A program made the translations under genes and the position numbers. From the NCBI GenBank assembly GCA_031275405.1, contig JAISOV010000044.1, positions 1 to 41,994 on the forward strand: a stretch of 41,994 nucleotides of DNA. The letters run 5' to 3'. Positions 1 through 7,679 of this stretch are shown piece after piece. The notes under the pieces are model-generated. The model was not told the DNA's origin. It did no database searches and was given only the letters and a program-made list of their open reading frames with translations. How positions within the stretch are numbered: the first letter of the stretch is position 1; each line of letters opens with the position of its first letter. This DNA comes from Clostridium sp. (GTDB lineage: Bacteria; Bacillota; Clostridia; Lachnospirales; Lachnospiraceae).

Positions 1-483
1 GGGCAGCTTGGGCAGCTCGAAATAATGCAGGCTCATCCTGTCCGTCAGCGGTTCATGGCGCGTGACTTCCAGCACCCGGAACTCCGAGTGGAACCCCGCG
101 CAGCTAAACAGCTCGAAAGCGGTGATACTGATATGCACCACTCGCGGCAGGCTGGAATAGCACTCGCCCTCGCCCAGCGCGACCGAATACTCCCGTGCCC
201 AGTAGAACAGAGACCTCTCCGGGTAGTCTCTCTCGTCGGCGACCTGGATCTCCAGATCCACACGCTGTCCGTCCACCGTCATGTTGATGTCGAGCCGGCA
301 GAATTTGTCTCCGAGGCTTTCCGGCGGCATTTCGGGATTTGTGATCCGGAACTCTCCTATGCTCTCCGCCCGGATGGAAAGCAACTCCGCGACAAGCTTC
401 TTCAACAGGTCTGGGTATTTTACGAACAGGATCTTGAACAACGTGTCGTTCTGAAAGGTATATTTCAATTTTGTCATTTTCAT
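1..483 (-). CDS. Rpn family recombination-promoting nuclease / putative transposase (3' end outside window)
   Basis: The minus strand encodes 161 residues that run off the left edge, so the C-terminus is missing. The N-terminus (KLKYTFQNDTLFKILF) and the core with Asp65 and the D-L-E-I-Q stretch (76-80) match the PD-(D/E)XK nuclease fold of the Rpn/PDDEXK_2 family. These proteins act as DNA endonucleases in E. coli (RpnA) and are often annotated as transposases. The ATG at 483 follows AAGGGG; a second in-frame ATG at 477 sits at better spacing and could be the true start. The family assignment comes from motif pattern and is fairly secure. The biological role here is unknown; the family is abundant and often variable in Clostridia. 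Confidence 0.8.
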   Translation of the reverse strand, partial: MKMTKLKYTFQNDTLFKILFVKYPDLLKKLVAELLSIRAESIGEFRITNPEMPPESLGDKFCRLDINMTVDGQRVDLEIQVADERDYPERSLFYWAREYSVALGEGECYSSLPRVVHISITAFELFSCAGFHSEFRVLEVTRHEPLTDRMSLHYFELPKLP

Positions 484-507
484 CTTCCCCTTATGCAGAA
501 ATATCAT

Positions 508-532
508 GCCATGACTGCTCCGCAGTCATGGC
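508..532. repeat. 10-bp perfect stem-loop in leader of the Rpn gene
   Basis: GCCATGACTG (508-517) and CAGTCATGGC (523-532) are exact inverse complements around a 5-nt loop. It lies about 25 nt upstream of the nuclease start. There is no adjacent T-tract, so it is not a standard terminator. It could be an operator or an mRNA leader hairpin. Confidence 0.5.
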
Positions 533-685
533 AAGGGCATGGCCATCCGGCCTGTCTCTGATCCTGCGGATAGGATACCATACTGACTGCCCCGCAACCT
601 TTTGCTTACGCGTATTATACCACTTCTCCGCATAGATCTCAAGGGAATCCTCTAAGTCCGCTGACTTTTATGACAGGGAGCTTCC

Positions 686-1621
686 TCACGAAGTCAGAAA
701 CTCTTTCAGCAGCTCTTCCAGTTCCCGCTCCTGCTCCTTGGTAAAAAGTTCTTTTCTGTCTTCTTTTCCCGTGAGTTCCGCCGCCCTGCGTACCTGCCGG
801 CGGATGTCGTCCACTAGCAGCCCCGTTTCCTTTATGGCGGAAGCGGCTTCTCGTCTTTCCATAGCGGAAACGGCTTCTTTTTCGCCTAAAACGAAGAGAG
901 CTTCTTTTTTCTCCCTTTCAGAAACAGCTTCTTGTACCTCTATGCCGGAAGCGGTTCTTTTTTCTTCCGGTATCGGGAAACTCTCGGCGGCGGATAAACG
1001 GCTGCCGATCGGCATAAGCTCTACGGTTCTTCTGCCGCGCTGTCCGGAAGGTCTGACCCGGCCTTGGATATTTTTCCCGAACAGCATTTCCATATCCCGC
1101 TCGGTGACGTGGATCCGGGAAGAAAGATGGTTTTCCAGATAATCGATCAGGTTGATCTTGAGGATCCGCTTTTTTCCCTTGACGTCCATCAAGGTGGAGA
1201 CAGAAAAGTATAAGTACAGTCCTAGGAAACTTGCTATGTAGAAAGGGAGGATCTCGCCGAACATACGGCCACCGATGATACTTTTGCAGATCCCCACTCC
1301 GGCGGCGGCGACGGACAGCAGCATCATCTGCCCCGACAGATGGTACAGGGCGTCAAAGGAAAGCGGGCCAAGCGCAAGGCGGTTCAGGAACTTGTCCACA
1401 AAGACCGGTATATTTGCCACTCCGTCATTGAGCTGGAAACAGTTGGCAAATTTCAGCTTGCACTGCTTCAGCAGCTTGTTCTTGGTGGTCGCCATGTTGT
1501 CGGCTTCCCGGATCATCCGCTGATACAGGAAACCTAAGAGCAGCCGTGTGAAGATACTTAGGGAAAAAAGAGCGAGCATACTGACTGTTATGATCTTTTC
1601 CGCTTCAAAAATCGCAAACAT
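686..1621 (-). CDS. Membrane protein with long charged cytoplasmic tail, unknown function
   Basis: This is a 311-residue protein. The ATG at 1621 was chosen because AAGGAGG lies five bases upstream; a longer open frame reaching 1699 has no such site. Three hydrophobic segments are visible at about residues 10-32, 98-118 and 123-143. Residues 35-95 form a basic soluble stretch that ends in FDALYHLSG. Residues 150-311 are hydrophilic and rich in Glu, Lys and Arg, with repeated EKEAVSAMERREAAS-like heptads that suggest coiled coil. I recognise the overall shape from Lachnospiraceae hypothetical proteins but know no function. It is a single gene with no obvious operon partner. Confidence 0.75.
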   Translation of the reverse strand: MFAIFEAEKIITVSMLALFSLSIFTRLLLGFLYQRMIREADNMATTKNKLLKQCKLKFANCFQLNDGVANIPVFVDKFLNRLALGPLSFDALYHLSGQMMLLSVAAAGVGICKSIIGGRMFGEILPFYIASFLGLYLYFSVSTLMDVKGKKRILKINLIDYLENHLSSRIHVTERDMEMLFGKNIQGRVRPSGQRGRRTVELMPIGSRLSAAESFPIPEEKRTASGIEVQEAVSEREKKEALFVLGEKEAVSAMERREAASAIKETGLLVDDIRRQVRRAAELTGKEDRKELFTKEQERELEELLKEFLTS

Positions 1622-1802
1622 TTCTTCCTCCTTTTTTCGTGCGGGAAAATTTTCATCGCTGTAATCGAAGACGGCGCATAGGACGGCGCCTTTTATCAAA
1701 AGTTGCCTTGCTGCTTTCTTGCCTTACTGCTTTCTTGCCTTGCAATTTTGGGGGGTTGCAGATTTTTTTGCTTCGCAGCTTCTGGTCAGTTTCATTATAG
1801 AC

Positions 1803-1856
1803 GTAAGATATTGCAATTACAATATCTTACAAACGGTAAAACAACGACAATTGTCG
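1803..1856. promoter_or_regulatory. Two adjacent palindromes, possible operators
   Basis: GTAAGATATTG (1803-1813) pairs with CAATATCTTAC (1820-1830) around six bases. Fifteen bases on, CGACAATTGTCG (1845-1856) is a perfect 12-bp palindrome. Both are AT-rich with no following T-run, which fits repressor binding sites better than terminators. The regulator is unknown. Confidence 0.35.
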
Positions 1857-1990
1857 GGGAAAACAAAGGAAACCTCCGCCGATTCGAGCTTTTTTGCCAG
1901 ATCGTCAGAGGTTTTCATCCTATAGATTTCACATTCTGTTCAGACAGGTCTGAGGAACCCGGCTTCTGTAAAACTTCACCAGGGCAAACG

Positions 1991-2120
1991 GAAAGCGTCC
2001 ATTCGCATTCCGTTTGCGCTACCTGCCCATGAACGCAAGCTGTCTCGCGGCTATCAGCCTCCCCCTATACCCACCGCTTATCCCTTTGCGTGCCGGACGG
2101 GGGAATGCTGATCTGCGTCC
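1991..2120 (-). repeat. Dispersed intergenic repeat, copy A (full length, inverted)
   Basis: Read on the minus strand it starts GGACGCAGATCAGCATTCC, continues through GGCACGCAAAGGGATAAGCGG, and ends with a block containing GGTAGCGCAAACGGAATGCG and GGACGCTTTCC. The same ordered blocks recur at 7548, 9681 and 13826. The two ends form an imperfect inverted repeat centred on GGAATGC. It carries no coding potential. Confidence 0.7.
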
Positions 2121-2324
2121 AGACGATCAACGGCAGCAGGGCGCGTTTCCGCAATGTTGCGCGGTCGGCCGGGAACCGCGTCTTTTTCCGTGTTTTTCCC
2201 AGGGCCGGTTCTTTTTAGGCCCGTCTCATCTTATGATTCCCGTTTCTTCCGGTTGTTTCTCCTTGATCTGACTGCTTCTGAATATTGGATTGCTTCTTCT
2301 ATTGAGTTGCTTCTATGTAGGGAA

Positions 2325-2355
2325 GAAGATCAAAAACCTGGCTTTTTTGATCTTC
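2325..2355. repeat. 12-bp perfect stem-loop
   Basis: GAAGATCAAAAA (2325-2336) and TTTTTGATCTTC (2344-2355) are exact inverse complements with a 7-nt loop. The stem is AT-rich and is followed by GTGCTTTTTG rather than an immediate T-tract. A weak terminator is possible. Confidence 0.4.
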
Positions 2356-2499
2356 GTGCTTTTTGCGGATCCGCGAGTGACAAGCTCGCACATGCCCCTA
2401 TCTGCCATACATGGCATGGGATACTCGTTACTTCGCGGGATATTCCTGCCTAGTAATAACCCTTCCACTTCAGACGGGACGCAGAAACGATTTCAGCAC

Positions 2500-2528
2500 T
2501 TGACAGCTCTAGGAAAATCTGCTATCAT
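2500..2528 (+). promoter_or_regulatory. Sigma-A type promoter for the secreted protein at 2592
   Basis: TTGACA (2500-2505) and TATCAT (2523-2528) are separated by exactly 17 bases. They lie about 65 bases upstream of the start codon at 2592. Confidence 0.7.
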
Positions 2529-2591
2529 GATCCTTGTGATGGCAGTTTATTTCGGTGCTGACGCCGGATTCCTGAAAAAGGGGGAGAGTTT

Positions 2592-3089
2592 ATGAAAAAA
2601 ATGTTGATTTTTGCTTTTGTTTCCTTGATGTTAATTTTTTCCATGAAAGGTAATATCTCTGCCGCTGAATGGATCCAGACCGAGACTACTGTGGTGTATG
2701 AAGTCTATGGCGGCGACGATGAGATCGTCATTCGCTTTCGCGATTTTGAAGATGTGGATACGATTCCATGTAACTATGACCTTCCTGCCAGTTCAGGAAC
2801 CAATATCATTGCAAGGACCTTGTCAAAGCCTGACGCGACTCCTGTGAAGCTATCCATCTTAAATATCGGGCTTGATACTTTTGATTCCCTTTCTTGTCTT
2901 TTCAAGACCTATCACCCAGCGGGACAAGTATGTGTGAACTATCCCGTGCTGGAACCGTCTATTCTTCCAGGTTCATCCAGAAGCCATACGGTTTACACCC
3001 TGAATTGGTCTATGGCGACTGTGAAAAATGTCGTCTGGTCCGATGACGGAGTAAGCGGGATAGCGCCCGATCTTACCGTTTCCCCTTAA
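2592..3089 (+). CDS. Small secreted protein, unknown function
   Basis: A 165-residue protein follows GGGGGAG with good spacing and a near-consensus promoter. The first 25 residues are a signal peptide: MKKM, a hydrophobic core with repeated Leu, Ile and Phe, and a likely cut after ISAAE or just before it. The mature part has alternating hydrophobic and polar residues suggesting a beta-rich domain, with Cys at about residues 60, 102 and 114. No family was recognised. The next gene starts 39 bases downstream on the same strand, so the two are probably co-transcribed. Confidence 0.75.
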   Translation: MKKMLIFAFVSLMLIFSMKGNISAAEWIQTETTVVYEVYGGDDEIVIRFRDFEDVDTIPCNYDLPASSGTNIIARTLSKPDATPVKLSILNIGLDTFDSLSCLFKTYHPAGQVCVNYPVLEPSILPGSSRSHTVYTLNWSMATVKNVVWSDDGVSGIAPDLTVSP

Positions 3090-3128
3090 ATGACGGACTT
3101 TCATGCTGTGGAGAGGAGAGGCTGAAAT

Positions 3129-3596
3129 ATGAGCAGCGCAAGAACAAGGTTTTTCAGCGATGAGGTTTCCGCGATCTTTTGTTTTTTTATGGATTCCTAT
3201 GTGCATAGCCATAAAAATGGCAGAGGTACTATGCCTTGTAACATTGAATTTAGCTTAAAACCGGCAATTTCAGAGTTCCTGGAGACCGCGATGCTGTGTG
3301 TCGTAGAAGGCTGTCCGCCGATAGAATTCGACATTCGGATAGAAATGCTGTATGTCAATTCCATGAAGTCATTAACGGCGTACTCTGACGATATTTCGCA
3401 ATTGGTGCTTGCAAAATATCTGATGTATATGCTATACACGGATGATTTGGATCCTTTTTTCGATCTTTGCACACTGTGGAGCGATAGTGTGACGATACAT
3501 CATTATCAATATCTTTATCCGAATTTATCTCCGGATCTGCAAGACAAATACCGTGAGTTTGCTCCTCCTGACAGGTTTTACGAGCTGTACGGCTGA
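3129..3596 (+). CDS. Hypothetical protein, 155 residues
   Basis: The start follows GAGAGGAG at suitable spacing. The protein has no signal peptide or membrane segment and is rich in Asp, Tyr and Leu, with an FSLKPAISEFLETAML helix-like region and a PPIEFDIRIEMLYVNSM strand-like region. I do not recognise it. Because it follows the secreted protein by 39 bases, the two could be a pair, for example an exported factor with a cytoplasmic partner or immunity protein, but nothing in the sequence proves this. Confidence 0.65.
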   Translation: MSSARTRFFSDEVSAIFCFFMDSYVHSHKNGRGTMPCNIEFSLKPAISEFLETAMLCVVEGCPPIEFDIRIEMLYVNSMKSLTAYSDDISQLVLAKYLMYMLYTDDLDPFFDLCTLWSDSVTIHHYQYLYPNLSPDLQDKYREFAPPDRFYELYG

Positions 3597-3685
3597 AAAA
3601 CTTAGGGACTGCGCAGCAGCCGTCTAAAACAGCTCTTTTTCCGGAAGGTACGTACACAAGCCGCCATTTCTCTGTTCCTGATATT

Positions 3686-3752
3686 CAGCAGCCTTTGCCG
3701 AATCCGCCAGCAGCCTTCGCTGAACGCCGCCAGCAGCCTTCGCCGAGCAGGA
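3686..3752. repeat. Three imperfect 22-23 bp tandem units
   Basis: The units each begin CAGCAGCC, at 3686, 3708 and 3731. They are followed by TTTGCCGAATCCGC, TTCGCTGAACGCCGC and TTCGCCGAGCAGG. They lie in the gap before murG and do not appear to be coding. Confidence 0.55.
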
Positions 3753-3797
3753 ACATTGCACTGTGCGGTTCATACATACCCTCAGCAAAAATTTTTC

Positions 3798-3826
3798 TTG
3801 CAATCCAGGCTTGAACTGTGTATCAT
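3798..3826 (+). promoter_or_regulatory. Probable murG promoter
   Basis: TTGCAA (3798-3803) and TATCAT (3821-3826) are 17 bases apart. They would give a leader of about 120 bases before murG. Confidence 0.5.
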
Positions 3827-3952
3827 AAGCTGAAATCCTTAACATAGCAGGCTTTCCCGCCCATGACCACGAAACCGCTTCGGAACAGAGCCAGGGTATC
3901 GAAAAGGAGCCTCCGGCGGAAAATCATGGCCTGTTTCCAGAAAGGGTATTGC

Positions 3953-5047
3953 ATGAAGAAAGTTCTTTTGACGGGCGGGGGAACCGCCGGACACGTGACT
4001 CCGAACATCGCTCTTCTGCCCAAGCTGCGGCAGGAGGGGTATGAGATTGTCTATATGGGTTCTTATGACGGGATCGAGAAGAAGCTGATCGGCGATTTCG
4101 ACCTTCCGTATGTCGGGATCTCCACCGGGAAATTCCGGCGGTACCCGGACGTCAGAAACCTGACGGATCCTTTCCGGGTCCTCAAAGGATGGCGGGAAGC
4201 CAAGGCTTACCTGAAAAAACACCGTCCGGACGTGGTCTTCTCCAAAGGGGGGTTCGTCAGCGTTCCGGTCGTCCGCGCCGCCGCTTCCTTAGGGATCCCG
4301 TGCGTCCTCCATGAATCCGATATGACGCCGGGGCTGGCAAACAGGCTCTGTATTCCGGTGGCTTATCAGGTATGCTGCAATTTCCCGGAGACGCTGCGCA
4401 TGATTCCGGGAGCAAAAGCGGTTCTCACCGGCTCGCCGATCCGGGAGGAGCTGACGAAAGGCAGCAGGCTGGCGGGACTGAATCTCTGCGGCTTTTCCGC
4501 CAACATCCCGGTGGTTCTGGTCATGGGAGGAAGCTCGGGAGCCGCCCAGGTGAACAAGGCGGTCCGCAGCGCCCTGCCAAAGCTGCTGCTGGGTTACCAG
4601 GTGGTACATCTGTGCGGGAAGGGCAAAGTGGACAATCTTCTGCTGAACACGCCCGGCTACAGGCAGTTTGAATACGTCAAGAACGAACTCAAGGATCTGT
4701 TTGCCATGGCGGACGTAGTGATTTCCCGGGCGGGAGCCAACGCCATCTGCGAACTGCTGGCCTTGAAAAAGCCCAATATCCTGATTCCTCTTCCGGCGGC
4801 GAGCAGCAGGGGCGACCAGATCCTCAACGCGAGGTCTTTTGAATCCCAGGGCTTCTCCTGCGTGATCCAGGAAGACGACCTGACCGCCGACCTTCTGATG
4901 GATAAAGTGCATGAGCTGTATTTCACCAGACAGTGCTATTATGACGCCATGAGCGGAAGCGGGCAGATGGACTCCATCAAGACCATTGTCCGTCTGCTGG
5001 GCGAAGCGGCGGAGCATACCGAACCGAAAGAAAAAGCTATTCCCTGA
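3953..5047 (+). CDS. murG: MurG, lipid I to lipid II N-acetylglucosaminyltransferase
   Basis: MurG transfers GlcNAc from UDP-GlcNAc to undecaprenyl-pyrophosphoryl-MurNAc-pentapeptide (lipid I) at the inner face of the membrane, making lipid II for peptidoglycan. The GT28 signatures are present: the Gly-rich loop GGGTAGHVTPN (residues 8-18, with the conserved His14), SKGGFVSVPV near 105, GGSSGAAQVN near 190, and the C-terminal donor site SRAGANAICELLALKKP followed by GDQ. The start at 3953 was chosen because it aligns with the family N-terminus and follows AAAGGG; upstream in-frame ATGs add an unrelated basic stretch. At 364 residues it is normal length. It stands alone rather than in a dcw cluster, which is common for the second murG-like gene in Clostridia. 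The last 11 bases overlap the convergent deacetylase gene. Confidence 0.93.
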   Translation: MKKVLLTGGGTAGHVTPNIALLPKLRQEGYEIVYMGSYDGIEKKLIGDFDLPYVGISTGKFRRYPDVRNLTDPFRVLKGWREAKAYLKKHRPDVVFSKGGFVSVPVVRAAASLGIPCVLHESDMTPGLANRLCIPVAYQVCCNFPETLRMIPGAKAVLTGSPIREELTKGSRLAGLNLCGFSANIPVVLVMGGSSGAAQVNKAVRSALPKLLLGYQVVHLCGKGKVDNLLLNTPGYRQFEYVKNELKDLFAMADVVISRAGANAICELLALKKPNILIPLPAASSRGDQILNARSFESQGFSCVIQEDDLTADLLMDKVHELYFTRQCYYDAMSGSGQMDSIKTIVRLLGEAAEHTEPKEKAIP

Positions 5048-5843
5048 GCGCCACGATTTCCCCCGGCGCGGCCTCTAACAGGCGTTCCCCCGCAAGCACC
5101 CAGACCCGGACAGCCGTAGGATTGTACATCCGTGTGCCGTCTGCGGAAAATTCCTGGCTCCGTACCGCTTGGATGTAACGGCAGATCTGAAGGTTGGAGG
5201 CGTACCAGATATTTTCCTGATGAGCCATTTTTTCCGCGAACGCTTCTATAGTGCTGAAATCCCCGGCGCGGCCAAACTCATAGCTATGCCCCCAGACATA
5301 CATGAGCGGCAGCTCGTAATAAGCCGGGACATCCAGAAAGGCCGTTCCCCGTTCCGCCAGGCCGTCGCTGTGGTGGCAGGTGGGATGCCATTCCAGGAAA
5401 TCCGCCGGAGGGAAGAAATTCCCGGTCGCCTTGGTGGTCCTGCAGTACCGGATCCCCAGGGATCGTGCGATTCTCTTGACTTCTTGGGAATAGTTCCCGA
5501 AAGCATAGGACAGGCCCTGCACCAGACAGCCCGTAAGCTCTTCCAGCGCTTTCCGGTCCGCGCCGATCTCCATCGCCGCCTGCTGGGACGTAAGGGTGGG
5601 AAGGCTGCGGTGTTCCACTCCGTGGCAGGCGACTTCGTGTCCTTGGTAAAGCGCGGCTACCTCCTGCGCCGCCACATAGTCGTCGCCTTTCCGGCGTCTC
5701 CCCAGATTCCCGGAATTCAGATGGAAAGTTCCCTTTATGCCGTACCGGTTGAACACCTCCACCAGCTTTTTATCGAAGCTCTGACCGTCGTCATAGCTGA
5801 AAGTAAGCGCTTTCCTCTTCCCCTGCGGGTATACAAATCTCAT
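5037..5843 (-). CDS. Polysaccharide deacetylase family protein (NodB homology domain)
   Basis: Carbohydrate esterase 4 enzymes remove N-acetyl groups from chitin-like polymers or peptidoglycan using a divalent metal. Motif 1 is visible as TFSYDDGQSFD near residue 13 and motif 2 as HEVACHGVEHRSLPTL near 70, which supplies the two metal His residues. The rest of the barrel includes SYAFGNYS and VWGHSYEFG. The ATG at 5843 follows AGGGAGAAACC. There is no signal peptide, so it may act in the cytoplasm or be a catabolic enzyme. It follows the GH4 gene by 70 bases on the same strand, which suggests one carbohydrate-use transcript. The gene is 268 residues long and looks intact. Confidence 0.85.
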   Translation of the reverse strand: MRFVYPQGKRKALTFSYDDGQSFDKKLVEVFNRYGIKGTFHLNSGNLGRRRKGDDYVAAQEVAALYQGHEVACHGVEHRSLPTLTSQQAAMEIGADRKALEELTGCLVQGLSYAFGNYSQEVKRIARSLGIRYCRTTKATGNFFPPADFLEWHPTCHHSDGLAERGTAFLDVPAYYELPLMYVWGHSYEFGRAGDFSTIEAFAEKMAHQENIWYASNLQICRYIQAVRSQEFSADGTRMYNPTAVRVWVLAGERLLEAAPGEIVALRE

Positions 5844-5913
5844 GGTTTCTCCCTGATCTGTTTGGATCCCGACCGTTTTGACGGGCGGTCGATACGTTTC
5901 CCCTCCGCCCTTT

Positions 5914-7308
5914 CTAGCGGGCGGCATACATCGTCAGATACTCCCCGGTGTTCTCCAGCATGATCCCAAACAGCTCCCTCGCCTCCCGGAGGGGAAGCCT
6001 CATATTCGGATCCAGGCAGAAAGCGCGGAAAGCCAGCTCCAGATCCCGGCTCGCCGCCGCCTGCGCGACCAGTTCCTGCTCGCCGCAGGAAGCGGCCACC
6101 AGAGGATAGATGCTGTCCGGCAGAGGGCCGGCCAGTACAGGCCTTACGCTGTCCGCGCTGAAATGGGCGTTGGTTTCCACGACGGCGCCCAGGGGAAGGT
6201 TGGGGATCTGCCCCCTGTTGGGGAGGTTCACGTTGGTCACCAGGTCGCGCAGACCTAACAGCGCCCTCATCTGCTGCACCCCCTCTTCTCCGGTGCTGTT
6301 TAACACAAACCGCTCTTCGCCGCTTGCCAGCCGCTCGCTCTTTGCCAGCCGCTCCCGCAGCTGCTGTCTGCGCCAAGATACGGGGGTGAGCTCAAAGCCC
6401 CAGTCCTTTACGGTTTCCGGGTCTTTCAGGTACCAGTTTCCGGGGCAGAACTCCGCCAGATGCCTGTCGCCGGCGGCCGCGACGACGCCGTAGCGCAGGA
6501 ACAGGTCGAACTTCACTTTTTCCCGGCAGCGGAAATAACGGTTCAGCCGGTTCTCTTCCGTATTGGCGGTATAGCCCGTTCCCCGGTATTTCAAAGCGAA
6601 CTCCCGGTAGAGCGGAAACAGGTCGAACTCCCGGTACCGCGCTTTCGTCAGCCAGGTAAAGTGGTTGATCCCTACGACGTTTACTTTGATTTCATCCCTG
6701 GGAATCTCTTTCATGCCGCACAGTTCATCCAGCATGGCGCACAGCAGGGCCTGCGTACCGAATACCTCATGGCAGCAGCCGAACGCCTTGATCTCCGGAA
6801 AGACCCGGTACAAGGTGCGGACGCAGACGCTCATGGGATTGGTATAGTTGACGACCCAGGCTTCGGGGCAGTGCCGCCTGACGGCGGCGGCAAATTCCTC
6901 AAACATGGGTAGGCAGCGCAGCGCGCGGATCAGCCCTCCCGGCCCGGCGGTATCTCCTACGGACTGGTAGATCCCGTATTTTTCCGGTGCGTGGACGTCG
7001 CTCTCCATTTCCTCAAAGGTGCCGGGCGTAATGGAAATGACCACAAAATCCGCCCCCGCCAGCGCGTCGGCCAGGGTATCCGCCACCTCGTACTTCCAGA
7101 CGGACCTGCAGTCCGGGAGGCTGCCGCAGAGGTTCCCGATGGTGCGGTTCTTCCGCGCCGCCTCCCGGTCGATGTCATAAAGGGCAACCGTACCGCACAT
7201 GTCCGGCGCGGTCGCGAGATCGCTCATCAGCCCCCAGGCCCAGCCTCTGGAGCCGCCGCCCAGGTACGCGATCTTTACGTTCTGTGCTTTGCCGCCGACC
7301 CGATTCAT
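5914..7308 (-). CDS. Glycoside hydrolase family 4 (alpha-galactosidase / alpha-glucosidase type)
   Basis: GH4 enzymes cleave glycosides by an NAD- and Mn-dependent redox-elimination mechanism. The NAD-binding loop is AYLGGGSRGW (about residues 14-23). Other family signatures are NYTNPMS near 155, CCHEVFG (metal Cys) near 178 and VVGINHFTW (metal His) near 211. The length of 464 residues is typical. The start at 7308 follows AAGGAGGG. Substrate cannot be fixed from sequence; the LicH/MelA-like layout allows alpha-galactosides or glucuronides. It lies downstream of aspS on the same strand but is separated by 371 bases of repeats, so it probably has its own promoter. Confidence 0.88.
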   Translation of the reverse strand: MNRVGGKAQNVKIAYLGGGSRGWAWGLMSDLATAPDMCGTVALYDIDREAARKNRTIGNLCGSLPDCRSVWKYEVADTLADALAGADFVVISITPGTFEEMESDVHAPEKYGIYQSVGDTAGPGGLIRALRCLPMFEEFAAAVRRHCPEAWVVNYTNPMSVCVRTLYRVFPEIKAFGCCHEVFGTQALLCAMLDELCGMKEIPRDEIKVNVVGINHFTWLTKARYREFDLFPLYREFALKYRGTGYTANTEENRLNRYFRCREKVKFDLFLRYGVVAAAGDRHLAEFCPGNWYLKDPETVKDWGFELTPVSWRRQQLRERLAKSERLASGEERFVLNSTGEEGVQQMRALLGLRDLVTNVNLPNRGQIPNLPLGAVVETNAHFSADSVRPVLAGPLPDSIYPLVAASCGEQELVAQAAASRDLELAFRAFCLDPNMRLPLREARELFGIMLENTGEYLTMYAAR

Positions 7309-7357
7309 AAGATACCCTCCTTTTGGGATGAAAAATCCCGATCCCCTTTGCCGGTTG

Positions 7358-7508
7358 CCGCCCCGCAGGAACCGCCCCGCAGGAACCGCCCCGCAGAAGC
7401 CGCCCCGCAGGAACCGCCCCGCAGAAACCGCCCCGCAGAAACCGCCCCGCAGAAACCGCCCCGCAGAAACCGCCCCGCAGAAACCGCCCCGCAGAAACCG
7501 CCCCGCAA
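7358..7508. repeat. 14-bp tandem repeat array, about 10.8 units
   Basis: Units of CCGCCCCGCAGAAA, with early variants ending GGAA or GAAG, begin every 14 bases from 7358 to 7498. The variant units cluster at the left end and identical units at the right, as expected from recent slippage expansion. The array lies between the start of the GH4 gene and the 3' end of aspS, inside the likely GH4 leader or promoter region. Confidence 0.95.
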
Positions 7509-7547
7509 CCGGCAGAAGCGGCTGAGCGGCAGCTTGTTACGTACCCG

Positions 7548-7662
7548 GGACGCAGATCCGCCTTCCCCGCTTCCGGCACGCAAAAGGCTAAGCGGCGGGT
7601 ATCGGGAACTGCTTCCTCGCCGCGAAGCAGACGGCGCAGCGGAATGCGGATGTCCGCTTTCC
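7548..7662 (+). repeat. Dispersed intergenic repeat, copy B
   Basis: It starts GGACGCAGATC, carries CGCTTCCGGCACGCAAAAGG and AAGCGGCGGGTATCGGG, and ends GCGGAATGCGGATGTCCGC. The middle is shorter than in copies A and D. It directly abuts the aspS stop codon. Confidence 0.7.
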
Positions 7663-7679
7663 ATGGCCGGAGCCGGTTT

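Larger units (their letters stand above)
1622..2499. other. Long intergenic region with palindromes, a dispersed repeat and a hairpin
   Basis: No convincing gene was found in this stretch of almost 900 bases. The open frames lack ribosome sites and have low-complexity translations. It contains two AT-rich palindromes (1803-1856), one copy of the dispersed intergenic repeat (1991-2120) and a 12-bp stem-loop (2325-2355). The segment 2290-2400 could be a decayed membrane-protein gene, since its translation is hydrophobic, but nothing identifies it. Confidence 0.5.

Noticed and set aside
25..561. A 178-residue plus-strand open frame at the left edge
   Set aside because: It is the antisense of the Rpn nuclease gene and lacks a ribosome site.
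2014..2595. Several overlapping plus-strand open frames
   Set aside because: They run through the dispersed repeat and promoter of the next gene and have no family-like sequence.
7358..7508. The short tandem array as a CRISPR array
   Set aside because: The units are contiguous with no spacers and there are no cas genes.
7199..7525. Open frames on both strands over the 14-bp tandem array encoding repetitive Pro/Arg or Gly/Phe peptides
   Set aside because: A 14-bp period leaves all frames open by chance; there are no ribosome sites and the frames overlap real genes.
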